Shown here: positions 1 through 7,440 of the stretch, piece after piece
Layout: each line of letters begins with the position of its first letter
How positions within the stretch are numbered: position 1 is the first letter of the stretch
DNA from: DIGJ01 sp041821315
Lineage (GTDB): Bacteria; Bacillota; Clostridia; Lachnospirales; Lachnospiraceae
Direction of reading: 5' to 3'
DNA length: 64,000 bases
Assembly: GCA_041821315.1 (NCBI GenBank)
Contig: JBGUEO010000024.1
Span: 11,138-75,137, forward strand
The notes under the pieces: generated by a model
Told to the model about the DNA's origin: nothing
The model's input: only the letters and a program-made list of their open reading frames with translations
The model's database searches: none
Program-made: the position numbers and the translations under genes

Positions 1-1483
1 TTTCACCATAGGCAATCATTTCACTAGCAATAGAAGTTCGCAGGGAATTTAGGTAATCACTAAATCCCTGCTTTGTTTCTTCTTTGAATATTTTACTTAG
101 GTATCCATGACTGATTCCTATTTCTTGTGCTACTAATTGCAGAGAAATTGCCTTTGAATAATTAGAATGGATATAAGCTAAGGCTTTACGTACATAGTCA
201 GAAGCTCCAATTGTTTGAGTCATTAATTGTGAAAACAAGGTCTTGAATAGTTTACAAAACCATTGATATACTTGATCGATGGTGGTCAGTTGAGAGAGTA
301 ATTCCGTGGGAGAAAGATTGGCTTTAAAAATATGATCCAAAGGAATTCCCTTTTCACGGCATACTCTTACAATTAGACTGATAAGATCTGAAAATATCAT
401 TTGTGCATTTTTTAAATTTAAGCGTTTGCTAGCAATATCTTCGAATGCTAATTCTAAACATAGCAGCAATTGATTATGATCCATAGCAACAATTGCAGCA
501 ACTATCTTTTTTTCTATATTAAAATCCAATCCATGTAAGGGCTCATTTTCTACAGAATCCATCGTTTCATCTAGAATCGATTCATTTCCTGTATAAAATG
601 TGAATTTGAGATTTTGTCGGGCTTTTTCATAGGAAGCGGAAATTCCTTCAATTTCATAGCAGATTTTTCCAATGCTATAGCTTGTTGTAATATTTAAGTA
701 GGTTTTTAAATTGGATGAAATTTGACGAATGATGGAATGGGTAGTTTCATTCATTTTGGATTCGCTATGTATCGTAGCAAAAGAAATCAGTATGCAATAA
801 AATTCATTATCTAAATGAGTTAAAACCCCAGTTGGATATTTATGTAAAATTTCGTTCCCTATATTAGTAATTGAAAATTCAATAATACGCTGCTTTTTTG
901 TATCCTGTATATTTAAAATCTTAGAATAATTGTCAATGCGCATAATAATGGGACGAACTTGTGTCATATCCAATGGAAGGTATAATGTTTTTATATGATA
1001 TAAGATATCGCTTTTAGAAAAAAACATATTGCCGAGTAAATCTAAAATAAATTTTTCTCGTAATGCGTTAATCGAATTATCGTTATATGAAATTGTTTTA
1101 GGGGTATTGTTTATTTTTGACTTTAATTTGGACAGAGTCTGATAAAGCATATCTGCATTGAGTTGATGTTTCAATAAGTAGTCAACACCTCCATTTTTTA
1201 AAGTACCACGAACCAAATCAAAGTCATCATAATTACTAAGAGCAATAAAAGATGTATCTGGGTAATCGTTCTTTACAATGGCACAAAGTTCAAGACCATT
1301 AATATGAGGCATAACCATATCAGAAAGAATAGCATCTGGTTGCAGGCGTTGAATTAAAGGGAGAGCCTCTTTTCCATTTGCGGCTTCGCCACAAATATGT
1401 ATTGTGTCAGAAAAATTGGTTAGCATTAATTTTATATTGGTACGTACTAATAATTCGTCATCCACTAATAAAACGTTAATCAT
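1..1483 (-). CDS. YesN-type response regulator, AraC HTH output (partial)
   Basis: This is a response regulator that should bind DNA when phosphorylated by the adjacent kinase. The frame opens with ATG at 1483 and stays open to the window edge, giving about 494 residues with the C-terminus missing. The N-terminus (VLLVDDELLVRT) is a receiver domain and the phosphoacceptor Asp lies in LSDMVMPHINGLEL. The last visible residues (ISHGYLSKIFKEE, then FSDYLNSLR) form an AraC-type helix-turn-helix. YesN proteins are usually about 500-540 residues, so probably only a few tens are lost. Its ATG overlaps the kinase TGA by 4 nt, so the two are translationally coupled. Inferred role: control of the divergent sugar-uptake genes starting at 3451. 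Confidence 0.93.
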   Translation of the reverse strand, partial: MINVLLVDDELLVRTNIKLMLTNFSDTIHICGEAANGKEALPLIQRLQPDAILSDMVMPHINGLELCAIVKNDYPDTSFIALSNYDDFDLVRGTLKNGGVDYLLKHQLNADMLYQTLSKLKSKINNTPKTISYNDNSINALREKFILDLLGNMFFSKSDILYHIKTLYLPLDMTQVRPIIMRIDNYSKILNIQDTKKQRIIEFSITNIGNEILHKYPTGVLTHLDNEFYCILISFATIHSESKMNETTHSIIRQISSNLKTYLNITTSYSIGKICYEIEGISASYEKARQNLKFTFYTGNESILDETMDSVENEPLHGLDFNIEKKIVAAIVAMDHNQLLLCLELAFEDIASKRLNLKNAQMIFSDLISLIVRVCREKGIPLDHIFKANLSPTELLSQLTTIDQVYQWFCKLFKTLFSQLMTQTIGASDYVRKALAYIHSNYSKAISLQLVAQEIGISHGYLSKIFKEETKQGFSDYLNSLRTSIASEMIAYGE

Positions 1484-3261
1484 AATTTATTCTCCTCGTT
1501 TTCCAATACGGGTAAGGTAATTTCAAAGCTAGTATGATGGTTAGGAGTACTATCAATCTTGATATCATACTCCAATCCATAATATAATTTTAATCGTTCT
1601 CTAATATTGTATATGCCAATATGACCAGCATTGGTGTTTTGCTTTTTTGACAATATTTCCCTGATTCGCTCATCACTCATTCCCAATCCATTGTCATCCA
1701 CACAAATATGTAAAACAGAGTCTATTACTTTGTATTCAACCATGATAGATCCACCCACCTGTTTATCGACAAGACCATGTTTTATTGCATTTTCTACTAA
1801 AGGTTGTACGAATAGTTTTGGCACTTTATAGTCTAAAATCTCAGGGGCTGCTGTTATTGTATAATCAAAAATAATTGTATGACGGTACGTTTGAAGGGTT
1901 AGATAAGACTTAGTGAAGCAGATATCTTCTTCAATGGATAAAACGGTTCTGCCATCCATATTGGTATGCATGAGGGAAGAGAGCAATTCAGCAACCGTCT
2001 GAATATTTTCAATTCCTTGTATGGAAGCTAGAAATTTTATTGTATTTAGTGAATTATATAAAAAGTGGGGATTCATCTGAAATTGAAGCGCCGCAAGTTC
2101 GGCAGTCCTTTTCTCCTCTTCTTTTGTTCGAATCTCTGTTAGTAAACTTTTTATTCTGGTTAACATGGACTTAAATTGTGTGGCAAGATCGGCAACTTCA
2201 TCTTTTGAAGTGATAGAGATATCAAGGGAAAGATTTTCACCTCCAATACCTTTGACTGCATTTGTTAATTTTGTAATGTTAGTTGTCAATAAAGAAGAAA
2301 ATGTAAAAACAAGAAAAATCATAACAACCAACAAAAGAATGGTTATAACGAATACATTTTTTGCAGCAGTAGAAAATTCTGCTAGGATATTTTTTTCCGG
2401 AATAATACTGATGGTATTCCAATTTGTAAGAGTAGATTTGTTGTAAACAACCAAATATTTTGTTTTTTTAATTGTAATAAAAAAGTCACCGGTATCACCC
2501 TTTAATTGTTTTGAAATACTGGAAGTGACCTTTTCCGATTGATTGAGATTTAAAATATTATTGTCGGATGCAAATATAACATTATGTAAATTGTTATCAA
2601 TAAGATACAAAGAGGTGTTGGAATAATGAGTCATGTCGAAACTATCATTAAAAAGCTGACAATTAATATCAGCGATTACAAAGCCAATTTTTTTTTGGCT
2701 CAAATCATATACCGGTTTCATAATAGAAAAAACAAGGTCGTTCTTATTTGCATACCATTTGGTTTGATAATGTGGCTCAATAAAGGTAGTGGTAGAAGGA
2801 GTATCGTTTAAAAGGGAAATCCAATTATTATCAATAATCATTTGATAGGGAGTTGGATTTCCATATAGCACGGTGTTCCCTTGAAAGTTGCTAAGCATTA
2901 GTCCATTTAGGTATTTTTTAAAACTGCATAAACTAATCAGATAATCTTTCGCGCTGCGGCGATATGCAATGATTTCAGCAGCACTTAATGAATCCTGCTC
3001 GATAATATTTAAAATATTTGTAGAAAGTGAATTATCGGTTCGTATGGTGGTAAGAGAGGCCACGTTGATAATATCTTTTACTTGATTTTCAAACGCAAGA
3101 TTGGACACGTGAATGGTAGATTCCATATTACGAATTGCAGTTGACTCTGCCTGATTTTTCAATGCGCTATACCATATAAATAAAACGATAGCTACAAATA
3201 CTAAAAATATAAGTGACATGGATAATAATAATTTGTACCGAATGCTTTGTAATTTTTTCAT
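1480..3261 (-). CDS. YesM-type sensor histidine kinase
   Basis: This is a membrane sensor kinase of the YesM/LytS-like group, which typically senses extracellular carbohydrate or a binding protein. Visible elements in order are an N-terminal membrane helix (about residues 5-30), an extracellular region of some 270 residues, a second membrane helix near 305-330, a HAMP linker, the phospho-His motif QMNPHFLYNSLNTI and a HATPase domain (VENAIKHG, DNGLGMS). The frame is open from an ATG at 3303, but that ATG lies inside the -10 box of a TTGACA-17-TATGAT promoter. I therefore place the start at the next ATG (3261), giving 593 residues. It is followed by the response regulator with an ATGA overlap. 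Confidence 0.93.
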   Translation of the reverse strand: MKKLQSIRYKLLLSMSLIFLVFVAIVLFIWYSALKNQAESTAIRNMESTIHVSNLAFENQVKDIINVASLTTIRTDNSLSTNILNIIEQDSLSAAEIIAYRRSAKDYLISLCSFKKYLNGLMLSNFQGNTVLYGNPTPYQMIIDNNWISLLNDTPSTTTFIEPHYQTKWYANKNDLVFSIMKPVYDLSQKKIGFVIADINCQLFNDSFDMTHYSNTSLYLIDNNLHNVIFASDNNILNLNQSEKVTSSISKQLKGDTGDFFITIKKTKYLVVYNKSTLTNWNTISIIPEKNILAEFSTAAKNVFVITILLLVVMIFLVFTFSSLLTTNITKLTNAVKGIGGENLSLDISITSKDEVADLATQFKSMLTRIKSLLTEIRTKEEEKRTAELAALQFQMNPHFLYNSLNTIKFLASIQGIENIQTVAELLSSLMHTNMDGRTVLSIEEDICFTKSYLTLQTYRHTIIFDYTITAAPEILDYKVPKLFVQPLVENAIKHGLVDKQVGGSIMVEYKVIDSVLHICVDDNGLGMSDERIREILSKKQNTNAGHIGIYNIRERLKLYYGLEYDIKIDSTPNHHTSFEITLPVLENEENKL

Positions 3262-3298
3262 ATGAATCACGGTTCCATTCTCTTTTATCGTTGCTATT

Positions 3299-3327
3299 AT
3301 CATATAATTCTAAAAAGATACTGTCAA
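3299..3327 (-). promoter_or_regulatory. Sigma-A promoter of the two-component operon
   Basis: Read on the minus strand, TTGACA (3327-3322) is followed by a 17-nt spacer and TATGAT (3304-3299). The match to consensus is near perfect. The -10 box contains the upstream in-frame ATG of the kinase, so that codon cannot be in the mRNA. Confidence 0.75.
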
Positions 3328-3450
3328 CATATCTGGGGAAAAAATACAAAAAGTGCAATGATTATGAAAAAAGTACAATAAAGAAAGGGTAATTCCTATG
3401 GTATGATTATATTAACCCAATTTATGGGAATAAAATATGGAGGAAATAGT

Positions 3451-4797
3451 ATGAAAAAGAGAAGTATGAAAAAATGGTTGGCTTTGGGGTTAAGTGCAGT
3501 CATGATGACCTCATTAATCGGATGCGGGGGGACAAAGACAGCCGATTCATCCAAAACAACAGATACCGGGAGTGGGGAAGTTAAAACATTTACTGTTTTA
3601 ATGTATACCGATTGGTATAAAGCAGGATGGGAAGCACTGGAGAAGTATATCAGTGAAAATTCAAAGGAATTGGGTTTTAAACTGGAAATATCTAAGATTC
3701 AAGGGGGGACACAAGGAGATCAGGTAATTCAGACAAAGTTCGCTACGGATGATTTGCCAGATATTATTCAAATATATAAGCCACAATGGATTGAAACAAA
3801 CACAAGTAATGGGTTAGATAAATTGGTAGATTTAACTGGATTAGAAAGTATATCAGAATATAAAGACTCTGCTTTAAATGGCACATTTGTATATAATGAT
3901 AAGCTATATGGTATACCAATTGATTCAGTTACGTTATCTGGTGTGTTTTATAATAAAAAAGTATTTGAAGATGCTGGGGTTTCAATACCACAAACATGGG
4001 ATGAAATGTTAGGCGTATGCAAAACCTTAAAAGAAAAAGGAGTTACACCAGTTTACTATTCAGCAAAAGATGTATGGACGGTACAGCCACCTACGATTAC
4101 AGGTATGGTATCAGAAGCAGCAGAACGAGGAATCGATACCTTTGAATTGATGAATCAGATTAGTAGCAATCAAATAAAATATAGCGAGTGCCAAAATTTT
4201 GTAGATACGATTGAACGGACAAAACAACTTATTGATTTAGGATATGTAAATGAGACCTACCTTTCGGATACCTTTGAAAATGCACAGCAGGCGTTAGCTG
4301 ATGGTACTTGTGCGATGTACATAAATGGAACATGGTGTGCGGATAATATCACGGATAAATTCCCAGATCAGGCCGATAATATTGGAGGATTTGCAATACC
4401 TACACCAAGTGGAGAAAATTATATCAATATGTTTACTCCGTATTCCTTAGCGCTTACTACAAAATGTGATGACGTGGATTTAGGACGCCAGGTTATGAAT
4501 TTCCTTGCTTCGTCGAAAGCACAGCAAATATATGCAACTGCACAACCAGGATTGTATTTAAATACAAAAATAGATTGTACCTTATCCGTGGCCACGGCAG
4601 ATTTGAAAGAAATTATGGACAGTGGAAAATCGATGACAGATTGGGAAGAAATTAATAAATATTCGTTTGGCAGTTTGGGAGAGAATATTTTGGATTACTA
4701 TACCGGAACACTTGCCAATGCAAAAGATGTAACAGATGCACTTGATACAGAGACTCAAAAGAGTGCAAAAGCACAAGGAGATGCGAACTGGGAATAA
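3451..4797 (+). CDS. Sugar ABC transporter solute-binding lipoprotein (CUT1)
   Basis: This is an extracellular sugar- or oligosaccharide-binding lipoprotein of the MalE-like (bacterial family 1) class, 448 residues from the chosen start. The N-terminus is a lipoprotein signal (basic MKKRSMKKW, hydrophobic stretch, lipobox LIGC). The mature part has the family pattern of YNKKVFEDAGVSIPQTWDEM and a C-terminal NFLASSKAQQ segment. An in-frame start upstream (3403) has no ribosome site, while ATG 3451 follows GGAGG at a normal distance. Two permeases, a glycosidase and a secreted beta-helix protein follow, so the ligand is probably a plant- or polysaccharide-derived oligosaccharide. The exact sugar cannot be read from sequence. 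Confidence 0.92.
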   Translation: MKKRSMKKWLALGLSAVMMTSLIGCGGTKTADSSKTTDTGSGEVKTFTVLMYTDWYKAGWEALEKYISENSKELGFKLEISKIQGGTQGDQVIQTKFATDDLPDIIQIYKPQWIETNTSNGLDKLVDLTGLESISEYKDSALNGTFVYNDKLYGIPIDSVTLSGVFYNKKVFEDAGVSIPQTWDEMLGVCKTLKEKGVTPVYYSAKDVWTVQPPTITGMVSEAAERGIDTFELMNQISSNQIKYSECQNFVDTIERTKQLIDLGYVNETYLSDTFENAQQALADGTCAMYINGTWCADNITDKFPDQADNIGGFAIPTPSGENYINMFTPYSLALTTKCDDVDLGRQVMNFLASSKAQQIYATAQPGLYLNTKIDCTLSVATADLKEIMDSGKSMTDWEEINKYSFGSLGENILDYYTGTLANAKDVTDALDTETQKSAKAQGDANWE

Positions 4798-4806
4798 AAT
4801 TTTCAA

Positions 4807-4841
4807 GCGTATAGATGCCAGATATACCAGCGTCTATACGC
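4807..4841 (+). other. Stem-loop between binding-protein and permease genes
   Basis: GCGTATAGATGC and GCGTCTATACGC form a 12-bp stem with one U-G wobble and an 11-nt loop. No U-run follows, so it is unlikely to be a full terminator. It sits in the gap between the binding-protein gene and the first permease. An RNA-processing or 3'-end-stabilising element giving excess binding protein over permease is the likely role (inference). Confidence 0.65.
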
Positions 4842-4857
4842 AATAGGAGACTTGCAT

Positions 4858-5739
4858 ATGAGAACAAAAAAAATGAAAAGGTATTCCTACACTTTAGCAA
4901 TACCAGGTTTACTACTATTTGTTATCTTTTTTATCATTCCGTCAATTGGCGGCCTTATTTTGTCATTTTACAAGATGCTAGGATTTGATTTTGGGTCTGC
5001 AAAGTTTGCAGGAATATCGAATTACTTGGATGTATTCACACAACCCAATATGAGAAGGGCAATTTACAATTCCTTTATCTTTGCATTCGTAACAACCGTT
5101 CTTAAAATGATATTTGGGCTATTGCTTGCTATGGCACTCAACAAAAAATTGGTGTTTACGAATGGGCTTCGTACCATCTTTTTTATGCCAGCAGTTATTA
5201 ATACAGTTGCAGTAGGTTTAATATTTTCATCCATGATGCATCCTGCTAACGGATTAATCAATAATTGTTTGAATCATGCAGGGCTAGGTGTGCTGGCACA
5301 ATCATGGTTAACCAATCAAAAGTTAGCAATCTTTTCGATTTGTGCGATTGAAGTCTGGAAATGGTCTGGATTTACGATGGTTATATTGTTATCAGGCATG
5401 CAGGCAATTAGTAGAGATTTTTTTGAGGCAGCAGAAATAGATGGAGTAAATGGATGGCAGAAGTTTCGTTATATTATAGTTCCACTTCTGTTACCGTCGA
5501 TTAACAATGCATTGATTTTAAACATTATTGGAGGCTTGAAAGTGTTTGATTTAATTCAGGCAACGACCCAAGGAGGACCAGGTTCTACTACAGAAGTATT
5601 TGGTACTTTGATTTATAAATCCTTTGGCTCTGGAAGATTTGGAGAAGGATGTGCAGCCAGTATTTTACTTGCTATTATTATAGGGCTAATTGCAATACCT
5701 ACATACAAATACATTGCAAACAGGGAGGTGGAAATGTGA
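4858..5739 (+). CDS. CUT1 sugar ABC permease, MalF/UgpA-like
   Basis: This is a membrane permease subunit of about 293 residues with six predicted helices. It carries the cytoplasmic EAA loop (EAAEIDGVNGWQKFRYIIVP) that docks with the ATPase. The start is ATG 4858 behind AGGAG; a TTG two codons earlier is too close to that site. Its stop overlaps the next permease start by one base (TGATG). No ATPase gene is present in the locus. In Firmicutes, CUT1 importers usually share an MsmX-type ATPase encoded elsewhere. Confidence 0.93.
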   Translation: MRTKKMKRYSYTLAIPGLLLFVIFFIIPSIGGLILSFYKMLGFDFGSAKFAGISNYLDVFTQPNMRRAIYNSFIFAFVTTVLKMIFGLLLAMALNKKLVFTNGLRTIFFMPAVINTVAVGLIFSSMMHPANGLINNCLNHAGLGVLAQSWLTNQKLAIFSICAIEVWKWSGFTMVILLSGMQAISRDFFEAAEIDGVNGWQKFRYIIVPLLLPSINNALILNIIGGLKVFDLIQATTQGGPGSTTEVFGTLIYKSFGSGRFGEGCAASILLAIIIGLIAIPTYKYIANREVEM

Positions 5740-6557
5740 TGCAAAAAAGGAAAAGCAATTATATACTAAGTATCATATTATGGCTGCTTACGTTAATCAT
5801 TTTAATACCGGTATTTATGGTTATAATTAATTCGTTTAAGGATCGTAATGAAGCGGCACAAATGAATATAAAACTTCCGACCACATGGCATATTGTAGAA
5901 AATTACAAGCAAATGATAGTGGAAGGTGGTGTATGGAAGGGGCTTTTTAATTCCCTATTTATTACCGTCATCTGTGTTCTTTTGCTAATTATATTGTCGT
6001 CTTCGATGGCCTTCGTTTTACAGAGAAAAAAATGTTTACTGTCAAGCGTATTGAATATGACCGTCATTTTTGGGTTAGTATTGCCTATGCAGATTATACC
6101 AACCTATTTTGTATGTAACTTTTTTCATCTAGGTCATGTGCTTGCAGCAATTCTTGTTTTGATCGTTGCTAATATGTCATTTACTGTGTTTTTGTATACA
6201 GGTTTTATAAAGAGTATACCAGTTGAGATTGATGAATCGGCGTGGTTAGATGGAGCCAATCATATGCAGTTGTTTTTTAAGATTATTTTTCCTTTGTTGC
6301 AGCCAGTTACGATAACTGCAATTATCATTAATTTTATGGCAGTATGGAATGATTTTGGTATATCTGTTTATTTTTTGAATAGCGCTCAAAATTATACACT
6401 TCCACTTACGGTATATAACTTTTTTGGGAATCATAGTTCGGATTGGCAGCTTGTATTTGCAAATGTTGTATTTGCTACGCTTCCGGTCGCTATTTTGTAT
6501 TTGGTATTGCAAAAACATATCATTGCAGGGATGACAGCAGGAGCGGTAAAGGGATAA
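5739..6557 (+). CDS. CUT1 sugar ABC permease, MalG/UgpE-like
   Basis: This is the second permease subunit, about 272 residues. The N-terminal membrane helix follows MQKRKSNYILSI, and the EAA-type loop is DESAWLDGANHMQLFFKIIFP. The longer open frame begins upstream inside the previous gene, but the proper start is ATG 5739, eight bases after GGAGGTG and overlapping the upstream TGA. It should pair with the preceding permease to form the translocation channel. Confidence 0.93.
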   Translation: MQKRKSNYILSIILWLLTLIILIPVFMVIINSFKDRNEAAQMNIKLPTTWHIVENYKQMIVEGGVWKGLFNSLFITVICVLLLIILSSSMAFVLQRKKCLLSSVLNMTVIFGLVLPMQIIPTYFVCNFFHLGHVLAAILVLIVANMSFTVFLYTGFIKSIPVEIDESAWLDGANHMQLFFKIIFPLLQPVTITAIIINFMAVWNDFGISVYFLNSAQNYTLPLTVYNFFGNHSSDWQLVFANVVFATLPVAILYLVLQKHIIAGMTAGAVKG

Positions 6558-6561
6558 ATTT

Positions 6562-7440
6562 ATGAAAAAATTGCAGCAAAACGAAATCCGTATACGTGAT
6601 CCCTTTATTTTCTTAGAAGAGGATACCTATTATTTATATGGATCAACGGATAAGAATACCTGGACTGGGAGCGGAAATGGATTTCAAATGTACAAGAGTA
6701 GCGATTTAAAGCAGTTTGAAGGTCCATTTGAAGTGTTTCATCCAGAACCGGATTTCTGGGGAATGGAAAATTATTGGGCACCAGAAATTTCTAAATACAA
6801 GGGATGTTATTATATGACAGCAAGCTTTAAGGGGGAGAAGGGAAGAGGGGTTCAACTATTACAGGCAGATTCTCCAAAGGGACCTTTTATACCGATAAGA
6901 AATCAAGCGATTACTCCGGAAAAATGGGATTGTTTGGATGGTACATGTTACGCCAACGGTGATAGCGTATATCTCATATTTTGCCATGAATGGACACAAG
7001 TAACGGATGGAGAGGTGTGCATTGCCTTATTATCGAAGGATATGGATTATTTACAAACAAGTGTAACGACATTATTTAAAGCTTCAGAAGCAGAATGGAC
7101 GATTGAAAACAACGAATACAATAAAAAGGGATATGTTACAGATGGACCTTATGTAGTATCACTGCAAAATGGTGAGTTAGCAATGATATGGTCAAGTTAT
7201 AGTAAATCAGGGTATTCCATTGGTGTTTCTTATTCAAAAGAAGGAATTTATGGACCATGGGAACATAGTAAGGAACTGCTATATGACAAAGATGGCGGTC
7301 ACGGAATGATATTTAGGAATAAAAGAAATCAAATGTTTTTAATTATCCATTCACCAAATTCATGGATGGATGAACGAATTAAATTGCTGGAAATTCAAGA
7401 AGCAGATGGTAAAATTAGAATAATTGGAGGAATCATATGA
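6562..7440 (+). CDS. GH43-like glycoside hydrolase, cytoplasmic
   Basis: This is a five-bladed beta-propeller glycosidase of the GH43 clan, 292 residues without a signal peptide. It probably trims imported oligosaccharides in the cytoplasm. RDPFIF near residue 12 carries the usual catalytic-base Asp. WAPEI and CLDGT give further acidic residues, and KDGGHGMIF occurs near the C-terminus. Where many family members have Glu-Gly-Pro for the acid catalyst, this one has TDGPYVV. That occurs in some GH43-like subgroups, so substrate and mechanism should be treated cautiously. It starts five bases after the permease and ends with an ATGA overlap into the beta-helix gene. Confidence 0.8.
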   Translation: MKKLQQNEIRIRDPFIFLEEDTYYLYGSTDKNTWTGSGNGFQMYKSSDLKQFEGPFEVFHPEPDFWGMENYWAPEISKYKGCYYMTASFKGEKGRGVQLLQADSPKGPFIPIRNQAITPEKWDCLDGTCYANGDSVYLIFCHEWTQVTDGEVCIALLSKDMDYLQTSVTTLFKASEAEWTIENNEYNKKGYVTDGPYVVSLQNGELAMIWSSYSKSGYSIGVSYSKEGIYGPWEHSKELLYDKDGGHGMIFRNKRNQMFLIIHSPNSWMDERIKLLEIQEADGKIRIIGGII

